Notes under the pieces: model-generated | Told to the model about the DNA's origin: nothing | The model's input: only the letters and a program-made list of their open reading frames with translations | The model's database searches: none | Assembly (NCBI RefSeq): GCF_030123105.1 | Contig: NZ_CP126095.1 | Coordinates: 2,356,001-2,420,000 of the forward strand | Length of the DNA stretch: 64,000 nt | Direction: 5' to 3' | Origin: Paenibacillus sp. G2S3 | Lineage (GTDB): Bacteria; Bacillota; Bacilli; Paenibacillales; Paenibacillaceae | Shown: in pieces, positions 1 to 8,543 of the stretch | How positions within the stretch are numbered: the first letter of the stretch is position 1 | Layout: each line of letters begins with the position of its first letter | Program-made: the position numbers and the translations under genes

Positions 1-368
1 CCTGCACGGAAGCTGAAGCCGCAGCCAATACCGACCAATACTCCACCAAATACAGAAGAAAGCAGCATATCAGTAGCTACCAAATATTCGGGAATGATCG
101 TCAAGAACCAGGTTGTTGCCACAACGGATAACATGCTTAGCATAATAAATCTCCGGCCCAGCTGGAACCAACCAGCTACAAGCAAAGGAATATTAAAGAG
201 CAAGTACAAAAGGCTTATGTTTAATGGTGTAAAGTAACCAACTAACATCGAAAGCCCAGATACTCCTCCGCTGAGTAAGCGATGAGGGATTAGAAAAAGA
301 TTAAATCCACTGGCAATCAGCGCTGCTCCAAAAATCACTGCAATACAATTCCAAATCTGTCTTAACAA
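1..368 (-). CDS. YitT family membrane protein (N-terminal part, truncated by window edge)
   Basis: The reverse strand reads open from a TTG at 368-366 to the window edge, about 122 codons. The start is supported by a GAGGTGG ribosome binding site six bases upstream. The translation begins LLRQIWNCIAVIFGAAL and contains SGFNLFLIPHRLLSGGVSG, the loop typical of the YitT/DUF161 integral membrane family (early helix, then a conserved GG[VI]SG loop). Several hydrophobic helices follow. Function in this family is not established; members sit in the cytoplasmic membrane. The C-terminal cytosolic DUF2179 part would lie outside the window, so its presence cannot be judged. It is transcribed divergently from cshA. 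Confidence 0.8.
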   Translation of the reverse strand, partial: MLRQIWNCIAVIFGAALIASGFNLFLIPHRLLSGGVSGLSMLVGYFTPLNISLLYLLFNIPLLVAGWFQLGRRFIMLSMLSVVATTWFLTIIPEYLVATDMLLSSVFGGVLVGIGCGFSFRA

Positions 369-455
369 GCAAATCCACCTCTATAAATAAATTTAAAAAT
401 AAACCATGTATGCAATGAAAAGAAAGGAACCCACTGGTATTCCTACTTAGAGTTG

Positions 456-464
456 TGATATAAT
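456..464 (+). promoter_or_regulatory. Extended -10 promoter for cshA
   Basis: TGATATAAT is a perfect extended -10 (TGnTATAAT). No good -35 box lies 16-18 bases upstream, as is common for extended -10 promoters. Initiation near 471 would give a leader of about 220 bases before the cshA start at 692. Confidence 0.6.
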
Positions 465-536
465 GTACAGGATATTCTTGAGTAGGACGTTACAATGGTA
501 TTTTTGCATTGCATCGGATGTAAAGCTACAGTTGCT

Positions 537-556
537 CAGGTACAATGAAGTACCTG
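537..556 (+). other. Stem-loop in the long cshA leader
   Basis: CAGGTAC and GTACCTG form a perfect seven-base-pair stem with a six-base loop (AATGAA). A weaker GGGA/TCCC stem follows near 561-578. No T-run follows, so it is not a terminator. The 369-691 interval holds this leader and the promoter and no credible gene. Long structured leaders are known for cold-shock RNA helicase mRNAs; that this one is temperature responsive is only inference. Confidence 0.5.
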
Positions 557-691
557 ATGAAAGGGAGGCTTTTCGTCCCAAAAGCGCTATATCATGCAGA
601 AAAAAGAGCATGATTGGACAGCATATAAATGTGTTTACCGCTACTTAAGAATACAGACAAGCATGTGGAATGTCCACTGTATAGAAGGAGC

Positions 692-2347
692 ATGAATAAT
701 TTGAAAACATTCGCAGAATTTGGCTTGGAGCCAAAAGTGCTACAAGCAATCACAGAGTTAGGATTTGAGGAGGCAACACCGATACAGGAGCAGTCAATTC
801 CATTGGCATTGACTGGGTCGGATCTGATCGGTCAAGCACAGACTGGTACAGGTAAGACTGCTGCTTTTGGTATCCCCCTCATTTCGAAGATTAATCGCGA
901 AGACGAAAAAATCCTGGCGCTTATTATGGCACCAACACGTGAGTTGGCCATTCAAGTATCAGAAGAAATCGGTAAGCTAAGCCGTTTTAAAGGTCTTCGC
1001 TCGTTGGCAATTTATGGCGGACAAGATATTGGTCGCCAAATCCGTGGTCTTAAGAAGAAACCGCAAATTATTATTGGTACACCAGGACGCTTGCTTGACC
1101 ATATCAACCGTAAGACCATTCGTTTGGACGATGTTCAAACAGTTGTATTGGATGAAGCAGATGAAATGCTGGATATGGGCTTTATGGAAGATATCCAGAC
1201 AATCCTCAAGCTCGTTCCTGAAGAGCGTCAAACTATGTTGTTCTCGGCTACAATGCCTCCAAACATTCAACGTCTTGCACAGCAATTCCTGAACAACCCG
1301 CAACACGTCTCCGTTATTCCGAAACAAATCAGTGCTCCGCTGATTGATCAAGCATATGTTGAAGTACCTGAACGTCAAAAGTTCGAAGCACTTAGTCGTT
1401 TGATTGATATGGAATCTCCTGAGCTTGCAATCGTGTTCGGACGTACGAAACGCCGGGTTGATGAGCTTGCAGAAGCTTTGCAAAAACGTGGATACTCTGC
1501 TGATGGATTGCATGGCGACCTGTCTCAGAACCAACGTGATGCTGTAATGCGTAAATTCCGTGATGGCAGCATTGATGTGCTGGTAGCTACTGACGTAGCG
1601 GCTCGTGGTTTGGACGTATCCGGCGTTACTCATGTAATTAACTTTGACTTGCCACAAGATCCAGAAAGCTATGTACACCGTATTGGTCGTACTGGTCGCG
1701 CTGGTAAAGAAGGTACAGCTTGGTCTTTCGTTACTCCACGCGAAATGGATCACCTGCATTTGATCGAACGCGTTACTCGTCATCGTATTACTCGTAAACC
1801 ATTGCCAACTATGGCTGAGGCTATTGAAGGTAAACAACGCGTAACAGCTGAGCGTTTGCTTGAGATGGTTGAGAACGGTGAATTGAACGAGTACAAAGGT
1901 ATTTCTATTCAATTGCTTGAGCAATATGATTCCGTACAATTGCTGTCGGCTGCAATGAAGCTTCTGACTGGTGATAAGAAGGATTCTGCAATTGAGTTGA
2001 CTCCTGAAGATCCAATCCGCGCTAAACGTCGTGGGGGTAAGAACGACATCCGCAGTGGCCGTAAACCTAATGGTGGTTATGGTGGCAACCGTGGTACTTC
2101 TGGTGGCAGCACTGGCGGATACCGTGGAAACCGTGACAACAACGGTGGCGGTAGTCGTGGTGGCTACAGCAGCGGTGGCAGTAACTATGGTAGCGGCAGT
2201 GGCGGTTATGGCGGTGGCTATAAAGGCAACCGTGATGGCGCAGCAGGCCGTGATGGTGGAGCGAATCGCAGTGCAGACCGCAAACCATCTACTCGTCCAA
2301 GCAGCACAAGCACACGTCCTGCAAAACGTGAAGATTTCGATAATTAA
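692..2347 (+). CDS. cshA: DEAD-box ATP-dependent RNA helicase CshA
   Basis: A cytosolic RNA helicase that unwinds structured RNA in cold adaptation, ribosome assembly and the degradosome. All core motifs are present: Q motif (FAEFGLEP then [14 protein letters not shown]), Walker [29 protein letters not shown] in [11 protein letters not shown], and [10 protein letters not shown]. The start at 692 ([10 protein letters not shown]) is chosen because AAGGAG lies just upstream; an ATG 63 bases earlier has no ribosome binding site and its added residues look non-coding. The protein is 551 residues. The last 90 residues are a Gly/Arg/Asn/Ser low-complexity RGG-like tail, which in this family binds RNA. 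A strong terminator follows, so it is monocistronic. Confidence 0.93.
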   Translation: MNNLKTFAEFGLEPKVLQAITELGFEEATPIQEQSIPLALTGSDLIGQAQTGTGKTAAFGIPLISKINREDEKILALIMAPTRELAIQVSEEIGKLSRFKGLRSLAIYGGQDIGRQIRGLKKKPQIIIGTPGRLLDHINRKTIRLDDVQTVVLDEADEMLDMGFMEDIQTILKLVPEERQTMLFSATMPPNIQRLAQQFLNNPQHVSVIPKQISAPLIDQAYVEVPERQKFEALSRLIDMESPELAIVFGRTKRRVDELAEALQKRGYSADGLHGDLSQNQRDAVMRKFRDGSIDVLVATDVAARGLDVSGVTHVINFDLPQDPESYVHRIGRTGRAGKEGTAWSFVTPREMDHLHLIERVTRHRITRKPLPTMAEAIEGKQRVTAERLLEMVENGELNEYKGISIQLLEQYDSVQLLSAAMKLLTGDKKDSAIELTPEDPIRAKRRGGKNDIRSGRKPNGGYGGNRGTSGGSTGGYRGNRDNNGGGSRGGYSSGGSNYGSGSGGYGGGYKGNRDGAAGRDGGANRSADRKPSTRPSSTSTRPAKREDFDN

Positions 2348-2387
2348 TACTTGATCAGAACCTTAGGGTGATGATTTATCAAGATAC

Positions 2388-2429
2388 AAAGAAGACGAGA
2401 TGCCGAATAGCGGTTCTCGTCTTCTTTTT
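2388..2429 (+). terminator. Rho-independent terminator of cshA
   Basis: AAAGAAGACGAGA pairs perfectly with TCTCGTCTTCTTT across a 14-base loop and is followed by T-rich sequence. Confidence 0.85.
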
Positions 2430-2467
2430 GCTTAAATATAAGGGTGTTTATTGAATTAGTAGCTTAT

Positions 2468-2563
2468 TTAAATGAAAGTACGAGTGATGATAACGAGCAG
2501 GATAAACAATACGAGGATCGTACCAGTGGAAGTCCAGCCGCCGTAGCCAACAGGTGAGGACAT
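2468..2563 (-). CDS. YjcZ family sporulation miniprotein
   Basis: A 31-residue ORF with a near-perfect AAAGGAGGT ribosome binding site nine bases before the ATG. It starts MSSPVGYGGWTSTG and continues as one hydrophobic helix (TILVLFILLVIIT) with a short basic end. This is the YjcZ/YhcT-like miniprotein family found in Bacillus and Paenibacillus, often expressed in the mother cell or forespore and membrane or coat associated. The molecular role is unknown. A second member lies at 31607-31699. Confidence 0.85.
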   Translation of the reverse strand: MSSPVGYGGWTSTGTILVLFILLVIITRTFI

Positions 2564-2651
2564 ACAATAACCTCCTTTAAAATGTGGTGATTTTGAAATT
2601 CTTCTGATTACAATCCCAATATATGGACTTTATAGCCATAATGTATAGACG

Positions 2652-2697
2652 ATGACCTAGAATTCAGAAAGTTGGGCTATGGAAAAGAGTAGGTCAT
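2652..2697. promoter_or_regulatory. Spaced inverted repeat ahead of the YesL gene
   Basis: ATGACCTA at 2652-2659 and TAGGTCAT at 2690-2697 are exact inverted copies with a 30-base gap. It could be an operator pair or a weak hairpin; nothing else supports either reading. Confidence 0.25.
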
Positions 2698-2748
2698 ATG
2701 AGGTATAGTTAAGATAAGCAGTATGCAAGAGACAGAGGAGGAAGGGAA

Positions 2749-3573
2749 TTGGAGTTTAAAGGAGCAATGGGCGGTTTATACCGCATCACAGAATGGATTA
2801 CACGTATCGCAGCTAGTAATATCTTATGGGCACTATGTTCCGCCCCGTTTTTGTTTTTTGGATTAATGAAATTGATGATGTTTGGAACAAACTCAGGTGG
2901 AGTGAATGAACAGCTCACATTGAACTGGGCTATGGGGATTCTGGCGCCATTCACAGTATTTCCTGCTTCGGCGGCTTTATTTACCGTTGTGCGCAAATGG
3001 GTTATGGGGAACACGGATGTAGGAACTTTTCGTACGTTTTTTCAGGGGTATAAAGAGAATTATTTAAAAAGTATGCTCGGTGGAATTATCTACACATTGA
3101 TGTTCGTTATTATGTACGTCGATGTAACGGTTTACATGACACAAATGCCTAACTTCAGAATTGTTGGTATTTTGATGTTAGTGCTGATGATTATTTTGTC
3201 GGTGTCTATGTTTAACTTCTTTTCTATTGTTGTTCATTATCAAATGAGCTTTAAACAAGTAATGACTAACTCGATTTTGCTGACTATAGCACGTCCAATT
3301 CGTGTGTTCTCAACTTTGATTGCGGCTGGAGTGCTAGCTTATATTGGTCTTAGATATCCAGCACTGTATTTCATCTGTATTCCATCGTTGATTGCGATGG
3401 CTGCTTTCTTTAACTTCTATGCTACCTATAATAAACTGCAATTGCAGGTGGAGCAGAAGAAACTGAAAGAGGAAGAAGAGCGAGAAGCTGCTTTGAACAA
3501 TCAAGATGATGACGACGACGATGACGATGATTATGAAGATGATGTTACGGATAAAGATGTAAAACGTATTTAA
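2749..3573 (+). CDS. YesL (DUF624) family membrane protein
   Basis: A 274-residue protein beginning at TTG with GAGGAGGAAGGG just upstream. The N terminus (EFKGAMGGLYRITEWITRIAASN) followed by ILWALCSAPFLFF is characteristic of the YesL/DUF624 family, which has about five to six membrane helices and is often encoded near carbohydrate ABC transporters. No such transporter is next to it here. After the last helix the chain turns into a charged tail with KKLKEEEEREA and then a run of nine Asp residues, an unusually acidic end encoded by repeated GAT/GAC codons. Function is unknown; location is the cytoplasmic membrane. Confidence 0.8.
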   Translation: MEFKGAMGGLYRITEWITRIAASNILWALCSAPFLFFGLMKLMMFGTNSGGVNEQLTLNWAMGILAPFTVFPASAALFTVVRKWVMGNTDVGTFRTFFQGYKENYLKSMLGGIIYTLMFVIMYVDVTVYMTQMPNFRIVGILMLVLMIILSVSMFNFFSIVVHYQMSFKQVMTNSILLTIARPIRVFSTLIAAGVLAYIGLRYPALYFICIPSLIAMAAFFNFYATYNKLQLQVEQKKLKEEEEREAALNNQDDDDDDDDDYEDDVTDKDVKRI

Positions 3574-3642
3574 TAAAGACAAGCTTTGTGCTTAGGAAAT
3601 CGTCAGTAATTTAATTCCAGTATAAAATAAAGCGCATACAGG

Positions 3643-3671
3643 TTTACTTTTTCGTTAAAACGCAATATAAT
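3643..3671 (+). promoter_or_regulatory. Promoter of 6S RNA
   Basis: TTTACT (-35, 3643-3648), a 17-base spacer and a perfect TATAAT (-10, 3666-3671). Initiation is expected at about 3678-3680, exactly where the 6S closing stem begins. Confidence 0.8.
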
Positions 3672-3678
3672 AATAACA

Positions 3679-3870
3679 AATCCTGCGATGTTCGTTACGG
3701 TTGCTCGTTGTTTTGAACCAATGATAATGTCTTGGGAGATCTATACGAAGCGCAGCTGAACAGCCCTGTCTATATGACCTGGGGAATTCAAAAACGTTTT
3801 CTGCGGTCACCCACCTGCTATAGCAGGTTCAGAAGACACTGTAGCCGGACGGCATAAGCGGGTTTTCCAT
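3679..3870 (+). ncRNA. ssrS: 6S RNA (RNA polymerase regulator)
   Basis: A transcript of about 190 bases that binds the housekeeping sigma-A RNA polymerase holoenzyme and acts as a promoter mimic in stationary phase. The evidence is architectural. The 5' end (CCTGCGATGTTCGT) pairs with the 3' end (ACGGCATAAGCGGG) to form the conserved closing stem. The 5' arm carries the TTGCTCGTTGTTTTGAACCA segment typical of Firmicute 6S RNA. A precisely placed promoter precedes it and a terminator follows. No protein-coding ORF explains the interval. The ends are approximate. Bacilli usually have two 6S RNAs; which paralogue this is cannot be told from sequence alone. Confidence 0.8.
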
Positions 3871-3880
3871 TGTTTAGGCC

Positions 3881-3925
3881 AAGCGCCTCTGTTTCCCGTG
3901 AAAGTTGGGAGCGGGCGCTTTTTTG
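3881..3925 (+). terminator. Terminator downstream of 6S RNA
   Basis: AAGCGCC pairs with GGGCGCTT and inner CCC/GGG pairs (TTTCCC with GGGAG) extend the stem. TTTTTT follows. Confidence 0.75.
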
Positions 3926-4027
3926 TATGTCTGGAACAAGGAGAAAGTGAGTAATACCCTTTTGTTCCTGAGACAAGAGTGTTACACTTAGAATAATGAA
4001 CTTGGGATTTGTAGAGGGGGAAGAATT

Positions 4028-4417
4028 TTGTCGTTAAAAAGAACCTTGGTTGGTTTATTCCGTAGTCATGATGGAACAAGCGACCGCGCAAAAGATCCGA
4101 CATTGAAAACGCGTTATTACAATCTTACGAAAGACAAAGCTTGGGAGGAAGTTTCATCAACGCTTAAGAAGGTTCCTGGATTCAAGGTGCTTCATGAAGT
4201 AGAGTCAGTAGGTGAGATTACTCTGGAGAAGAGAACGGCATTCGGCCGTACACTGGACATTACCGTCTCAGTGCTTAATACCACACCTGTACGTTGTGGC
4301 GTAGATATGTACTCTGCATCTAGGGGTTCGCTAGGTGATCTGGGTGCTAATTACCGTGTGATTCAGCGGTTGTATGCGTCTTTGGATAAAAAATTAGGAA
4401 AATACAAAGCAGACTAA
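4028..4417 (+). CDS. DUF1499-like cytosolic protein
   Basis: A 129-residue protein with a TTG start and an AGAGGGGG ribosome binding site. The C-terminal half (SASRGSLGDLGANYRVIQRL) matches the signature of the DUF1499 family, whose members carry a similar SxSRxGxxDLGxNxxR stretch. The N-terminal part (TRYYNLTKDKAWEEVSSTLK) also fits that fold. There is no signal peptide or membrane segment. Biochemical function is unknown. It has its own terminator and so is probably a single-gene unit. Confidence 0.6.
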   Translation: MSLKRTLVGLFRSHDGTSDRAKDPTLKTRYYNLTKDKAWEEVSSTLKKVPGFKVLHEVESVGEITLEKRTAFGRTLDITVSVLNTTPVRCGVDMYSASRGSLGDLGANYRVIQRLYASLDKKLGKYKAD

Positions 4418-4518
4418 TTTTCAGGGATCCGTATAAAACCTTCTTACTTAGGAATAGTATGAATGCGTTTACGCAATTGATGGCTGCTCTGGATATTATC
4501 GATAAATCTTTCTATTAC

Positions 4519-4557
4519 AAAAAAAGCGGGAGAAGGATGGACCTTCTTCCGCTTTTT
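4519..4557 (+). terminator. Rho-independent terminator
   Basis: AAAAAGCGGGAGAAGG pairs with CCTTCTTCCGCTTTTTT around a short ATGGA loop. The A-run before and T-run after make it potentially bidirectional. Confidence 0.85.
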
Positions 4558-4612
4558 TCAAAATATAAGAAAGTATAAGTTTTATACCTATACCTTATGT
4601 CTTATATTTCTC

Positions 4613-4658
4613 GCATAAACGCTTGTCGACCTTATAAGGACGACAAGGGCATTTATGC
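4613..4658. repeat. Large intergenic cruciform-like palindrome
   Basis: Nested complementary blocks: GCATAAA with TTTATGC outside, CTTGTCG with CGACAAG inside, and the self-complementary CCTTATAAGG in the centre. There is no T-run, so it is not a standard terminator. It may be a dispersed palindromic element or an RNA stability hairpin for the tpx end. Confidence 0.55.
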
Positions 4659-4714
4659 TATCAGTGATAAGTAAGTATTGTCGAAAATGGCCGCTAACTT
4701 ACTGTTCTAAAGAA

Positions 4715-5233
4715 TTAGAGCAGACTCTTCACAGCGGCTATAGCATCTTCATAGTTAGGGTGCTCAGTCATTTCACTCAAATATTCAACATAGGTGAGTG
4801 TGTTGTTCTTGTCTAGTACAAAAATAGAACGCATATCTAACCGGAATTCTTTGATTAGAACGCCATAAGCTTGTCCGAATGAGGCTGCTTTGTGATCGGA
4901 TAGTGTGATTACGCGATCGATTCCTGCAGCGCCACACCAGCGGGCTTGAGCGAATGGTAGGTCCATACTTACCGTAAGGATAACTACATCGTCACCTAGC
5001 TCTGCAGCTTCGCTATTGAACCGGCGGGTCTGTGCATCACATACACCAGTATCAAGAGAAGGTACAACACTGATCAGCTTGATTTTACCGGCATAATCGC
5101 TAAGAGATACTTCTTCCAGTAGATTCTTACTTAGAACAAAATCAGGAGCGGGATCACCAGCTGTAAGCTTGGGTCCTACGAGAGTGATGGGGCTGCTTTT
5201 GAAAGTAGCTACGCCTGTTCTTTCTTGCGTCAT
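4715..5233 (-). CDS. tpx: Thiol peroxidase (2-Cys peroxiredoxin, Tpx type)
   Basis: Reduces hydrogen peroxide and lipid hydroperoxides at the expense of thioredoxin in the cytosol. The 172-residue chain has the atypical 2-Cys signature: peroxidatic Cys65 in [14 protein letters not shown] and resolving Cys100 in ARWCGAAG, matching the spacing of the family. The start at 5233 ([11 protein letters not shown]) is preferred over an in-frame ATG 48 bases upstream because the GAGGAGG site sits about eleven bases before it and the family begins with this segment. It is divergent from the rhomboid gene. Confidence 0.93.
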   Translation of the reverse strand: MTQERTGVATFKSSPITLVGPKLTAGDPAPDFVLSKNLLEEVSLSDYAGKIKLISVVPSLDTGVCDAQTRRFNSEAAELGDDVVILTVSMDLPFAQARWCGAAGIDRVITLSDHKAASFGQAYGVLIKEFRLDMRSIFVLDKNNTLTYVEYLSEMTEHPNYEDAIAAVKSLL

Positions 5234-5349
5234 ATCCTTGTTTGCCTCCTCGAATTGTAATATTGGCTCTTCCTGCCACAATAAATTATAATCTTATTTA
5301 CAGGGAGATGTCCAACAGGGCAAGATATAAATGTAAAGGGATGGGTGTA

Positions 5350-5985
5350 ATGATATTTATTCGGTATGAAAATTGGAAAAGTTATCTCCGGTATTACCCG
5401 GTAACATGTCTTCTCATTGTGGCTAACGTGATTATGTTTGTGCTCATGACGTTCAATGGAGGATCCACCAATATACAAACGCTTGTTGATTTTGGTGCTA
5501 TAGTTGATGTTAGTCCGTATAAAGAGGAACTGTGGCGCTATGTAGCGGCTGTTTTTTTACATAATGGGTTTTCCCATCTATTCTTTAATAGCTTCGCTCT
5601 GCTGGTATTTGCACCGCCTCTGGAGCGCCTGCTTGGCTGGTGGCGATATGCGATTCTTTATGTGGTAGGTGGAGTTCTAGCAAATATTCTAACGATTGCA
5701 ATCAGCAGTCGCTCAGCATTAGAGGTAGGCACGGTCTCGGTAGGTGCTTCTGGAGCAATCTACGCCGTCTACGGCGCATTTTTATACATTGCTGTTATTC
5801 AACGGGCGATGATGGATGAAGGATCACGAAAGACGTTATACGGATTGCTTGTAATCGGGATCATTATGTCGTTTGCAACACCAAATGTGAATTGGGTTGC
5901 ACATATTGGAGGCTTGGTTTCTGGCTTTTTCCTATATGGACTTATTATTCGGATATTTAATAAAAGCCTAAGACAGGGGCGATGA
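5350..5985 (+). CDS. Rhomboid family intramembrane serine protease
   Basis: A 211-residue membrane protein with six to seven helices. The rhomboid dyad is visible: Ser134 in the GASGAIY motif and His185 in AHIGGLVSGF. The L1/TM2 HxxxN signature is also present (His76, Asn80). Such proteases cleave membrane-anchored substrates within the bilayer; the substrate here is unknown. The start is set at 5350 because AAAGGG lies nine bases upstream. The ATG at 5341 abuts that site, and an earlier ATG at 5242 would overlap the tpx leader and add unlikely sequence. Its stop is four bases before the LysR start, suggesting co-transcription. Confidence 0.88.
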   Translation: MIFIRYENWKSYLRYYPVTCLLIVANVIMFVLMTFNGGSTNIQTLVDFGAIVDVSPYKEELWRYVAAVFLHNGFSHLFFNSFALLVFAPPLERLLGWWRYAILYVVGGVLANILTIAISSRSALEVGTVSVGASGAIYAVYGAFLYIAVIQRAMMDEGSRKTLYGLLVIGIIMSFATPNVNWVAHIGGLVSGFFLYGLIIRIFNKSLRQGR

Positions 5986-5989
5986 TGGA

Positions 5990-6904
5990 GTGGAGTTAAG
6001 ACAGCTGCAATATTTTCTAAAGGTGGCCCAAAAAGAACATGTAACAAGAGCGGCGGAGGAACTGCATGTAGCGCAGTCAGCGGTAAGCCGTCAGATTCAT
6101 CAATTGGAGCAAGAGCTTGGAGTTGACTTGTTCATGCAAAAAGGGCGTAATTTGCAGCTTACGCCGGTTGGTCAGCTCTTTTGCAAACGGGTGGATAGTA
6201 TTCTTAAAGAATTGGAACATTCGGTAAATGAAGTGCATGAATTCTTGGATCCTGAACGTGGAGAGATTCGTATAGGATTTCCTCACAGTCTTGGAACGCA
6301 TCTTATCCCGACGATCGTTGCAGAATTCCGCCAATTCTATCCCCATGTTAAGTTTCGTTTTAAACAAGGGTCTTATCCTTCTTTGATAAAGGATGTATTA
6401 TCTGGTGAGGTGGATTTAACATTTATTTCGCCTTTTCCAGAAAATGATGAGCATGTCTCTGGAGATATTGTGATGACTGAAGAGTTATTTGCAATCCTTC
6501 CTCAGAATCATCAGCTGGCAGGAGAATCTGAGATCCGACTGGAACAGCTTCAAAATGAAAAGTTTGTGCTATTCAGTCAAGGCTATTCTCTAAGACCGAT
6601 CGTTTGGCAAGCGTGCTTGCAGGCGGGATTTCAGCCGCAGATTGCATTCGAAGGTGGGGAGACCGATACCATACGTGGTTTAGTGGCGGCAGGGATGGGT
6701 GTAAGCCTTCTTCCGGAGATGGCGTTCTATCAGACAAATCCTCTCCAACCAGCTCAGGTAAGGGTTGTGGAGCCTGCTGTGACGAGGACGGTTGGTTTGA
6801 TTTACCGAACAGATAGTAAGTTGCCGCTGGTTGCGCGTTCGTTTCGGACTTTTTTGATATCCTATTTTAAAGCTAGACAAAACAATACCCCGGTTGGCTC
6901 TTAG
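5990..6904 (+). CDS. LysR family transcriptional regulator
   Basis: A 304-residue LysR-type regulator beginning at GTG. The N-terminal winged helix-turn-helix is textbook (MELRQLQYFLKVAQ, then AAEELHVAQSAVSRQIHQLEQELG), followed by a type 2 periplasmic-binding-like effector domain from about residue 90. The sequence resembles the GltC/YybE group of Bacillales, but the target is not evident: the adjacent genes are a rhomboid protease upstream and a convergent YugP peptidase downstream. It follows the rhomboid gene almost without a gap, with only a weak ribosome binding site, so translation may be coupled. Confidence 0.88.
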   Translation: MELRQLQYFLKVAQKEHVTRAAEELHVAQSAVSRQIHQLEQELGVDLFMQKGRNLQLTPVGQLFCKRVDSILKELEHSVNEVHEFLDPERGEIRIGFPHSLGTHLIPTIVAEFRQFYPHVKFRFKQGSYPSLIKDVLSGEVDLTFISPFPENDEHVSGDIVMTEELFAILPQNHQLAGESEIRLEQLQNEKFVLFSQGYSLRPIVWQACLQAGFQPQIAFEGGETDTIRGLVAAGMGVSLLPEMAFYQTNPLQPAQVRVVEPAVTRTVGLIYRTDSKLPLVARSFRTFLISYFKARQNNTPVGS

Positions 6905-6923
6905 CCTTCCGGGGTTTCTTTTT
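6887..6923 (+). terminator. Terminator of the rhomboid-LysR unit
   Basis: ACCCCGG pairs with CCGGGGT, followed by TTCTTTTT. It overlaps the LysR stop codon. Confidence 0.8.
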
Positions 6924-6940
6924 GTAAGGTTAGTTTTGTA

Positions 6941-7612
6941 TTAGTCGCGGTTACCTAAAAAGACGGTAATCAAGCGAAGCAGTTCGAGTAAGGAGACTAG
7001 CGCGGCGGCAACGTACGTTAATGCAGCTGCGTTTAGGACTTTGGCTACTCCGCGTTCCTCTTCGTTACGAATGTAGCCTTGCTCTACCATGACTTGACGT
7101 GCCCGGTTGCTGGCATTGAATTCAACAGGCAGTGTCACAAGCTGGAAGGCAACGGCGGCCGAGAAGAAGATGATACCAAGGCCTACAAGATTAAAGTAAC
7201 CGAATATGAATCCTGCCATAAGCATGAATGGTGCTATACCTGATGCAAAATTAACTACTGGGAACATCCGGTGACGGAGTGTTAACATTGGATAACTTAC
7301 TTTATGCTGAATGGCATGACCCACTTCGTGACAAGCGACAGAAACTGCTGCGATAGAACTCTCATAATATACAGGTTCTGATAAGCGTACAACTCTGTGA
7401 ATCGGATCATAATGGTCAGAAAGCGTACCTCTTACAGGCTCAATCGGAACATCGTGAAGGCCGTTTGCATCGAGCATACGTCTTGCTGCTTCATATCCTG
7501 TCAGACCGTTTAAGTTGGGCACCTTGGACCATTTGCTGAATGTCCCTTTAACTCTGAACTGGGCCCATAATGAAAAAATAAAAGCGATAATTACTAATAG
7601 ATACATTCCCAT
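6941..7612 (-). CDS. YugP family membrane zinc metallopeptidase
   Basis: A 223-residue protein with an N-terminal membrane helix, a soluble stretch, the zinc motif HEVGH (residues 95-99), and three more hydrophobic segments near the C terminus. This arrangement (GHAIQH after HEVGH and Asn-rich FNASNRA later) is that of the YugP peptidase family, membrane-bound proteases of unknown substrate. The ATG at 7612 has GGAGGA about eight bases upstream. It lies 35 bases behind a MerR gene on the same strand, so the pair probably forms an operon with the regulator first. Confidence 0.85.
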   Translation of the reverse strand: MGMYLLVIIAFIFSLWAQFRVKGTFSKWSKVPNLNGLTGYEAARRMLDANGLHDVPIEPVRGTLSDHYDPIHRVVRLSEPVYYESSIAAVSVACHEVGHAIQHKVSYPMLTLRHRMFPVVNFASGIAPFMLMAGFIFGYFNLVGLGIIFFSAAVAFQLVTLPVEFNASNRARQVMVEQGYIRNEEERGVAKVLNAAALTYVAAALVSLLELLRLITVFLGNRD

Positions 7613-7647
7613 AGCTGCATTCCTCCACTGTATTGTAAATATGGTAT

Positions 7648-8082
7648 TTACATTGGCGGTCCTTGCGTAAGCAATAGAAGCCGAATCGCCTCCATGCAGG
7701 CCACTCCTTGTGGGAGCAAGTTAGAGAGCGCGCGTCTGGCCTGTCCCGGCTTCAAACCGCTTATAATTGGTTCAAGTGCCTTTACTTCACGTTCTAGTCG
7801 TTGCATATGCTGCTCAAGCTCGACTAATTTATCAGATACGTCAGTTTCAGGAGTAGCCTCGCTCCATTTGCTCATCATGGATTTGATTTCTTCCAATGAA
7901 TACTTGTCATGCTTTAATTGATTAATACGTTCTAAGGCGACCAAGGTTTCATGACTATATAGTCGGTAATTTTTGGTGCTTCTTGACTCTGGGGAGATTA
8001 ACCCCAATTTCGTGTAATAATCAATGGTTCGCTCACTGATCTGAGCAGCCTTAGCTAATTCTCCAATTCGATATAGAATCAT
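7648..8082 (-). CDS. MerR family transcriptional regulator
   Basis: A 144-residue MerR-type regulator. The N-terminal helix-turn-helix (YRIGELAKAAQISERTIDYYTKLGLI) and the wing with YRLYSHETLVALERI are clear. A helical dimerisation segment follows (KLVELEQHMQRLEREVKAL), and the C terminus has no obvious cysteine metal site beyond one Cys. The family bends DNA at promoters with over-long spacers. It likely regulates itself and the downstream YugP gene. The ligand is unknown. Confidence 0.87.
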   Translation of the reverse strand: MILYRIGELAKAAQISERTIDYYTKLGLISPESRSTKNYRLYSHETLVALERINQLKHDKYSLEEIKSMMSKWSEATPETDVSDKLVELEQHMQRLEREVKALEPIISGLKPGQARRALSNLLPQGVACMEAIRLLLLTQGPPM

Positions 8083-8249
8083 ATCCCCATGCTACCTCGC
8101 CTCACTAATCGAATTCGACTGTCCATAAAGGGTAGTCGTCTCCTATATTGGTGGTTTCTTTTATGCTATCTGTAATGATAACAAACTGGAAACCATACAG
8201 TCAAACGTCATACTTTCATAAAGTATATGCATTAAAGAGAGGTTAATTC

Positions 8250-8321
8250 ATGAAAGGTGATGCGCTGTTTATATACAATACACTCAAACTCCCCGTGATA
8301 TCAAATTTGGAGCGTTTATAA
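8250..8321 (+). CDS. Possible 23-residue small protein
   Basis: ATG at 8250 is preceded by AAAGAGAGG with an ideal seven-base gap and opens a 23-codon frame (MKGDALFIYNTLKLPVISN then LERL) ending in TAA. It lies alone between the MerR gene and the amtB promoter and just before two palindromes. No family is recognised. A translated small protein or a leader peptide is possible, but chance cannot be excluded at this length. Confidence 0.35.
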   Translation: MKGDALFIYNTLKLPVISNLERL

Positions 8322-8328
8322 TCATAAA

Positions 8329-8369
8329 TATAGTCCGACTATAAACATGACATTAAATGTTATGTTTAT
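8329..8369. promoter_or_regulatory. Two adjacent palindromes upstream of amtB
   Basis: TATAGTC-C-GACTATA (8329-8343) is a perfect 7-1-7 palindrome. It overlaps by three bases a 13-3-13 palindrome (8341-8369, arms ATAAACATGACAT and ATGTTATGTTTAT) with a single mismatch. Both are AT-rich operator-like sites about 200 bases ahead of the amtB -35 box. The protein that binds them is unknown. Confidence 0.5.
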
Positions 8370-8543
8370 TATAGAATTAATAAGGGGAATTCTCTAAAAA
8401 GTAATATCAGAGCGGATATTCAAGTATTTTTTTAAAAATGGGATCATAGCTAAATAGGCTTAAATTAATGAGATAGTCCAAGCGTACTATGAAGAATTTG
8501 TGAGCTTGATGAAAATAAAATAAAAACATTCCCAAAAATAGTC

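Noticed and set aside
463..648. A 61-codon ORF in the cshA leader
   Set aside because: Its ATG overlaps the -10 box of the promoter and there is no ribosome binding site.
977..1939. A 320-codon ORF on the minus strand inside cshA
   Set aside because: It is fully antisense to a clear helicase gene, has no ribosome binding site and an odd, Cys/Thr/Asn-rich composition; it is a shadow of biased codon use.
2031..2354. An Ala/Val-rich ORF in the second frame of the cshA tail
   Set aside because: It is the out-of-frame reading of the Gly-rich repeat tail.
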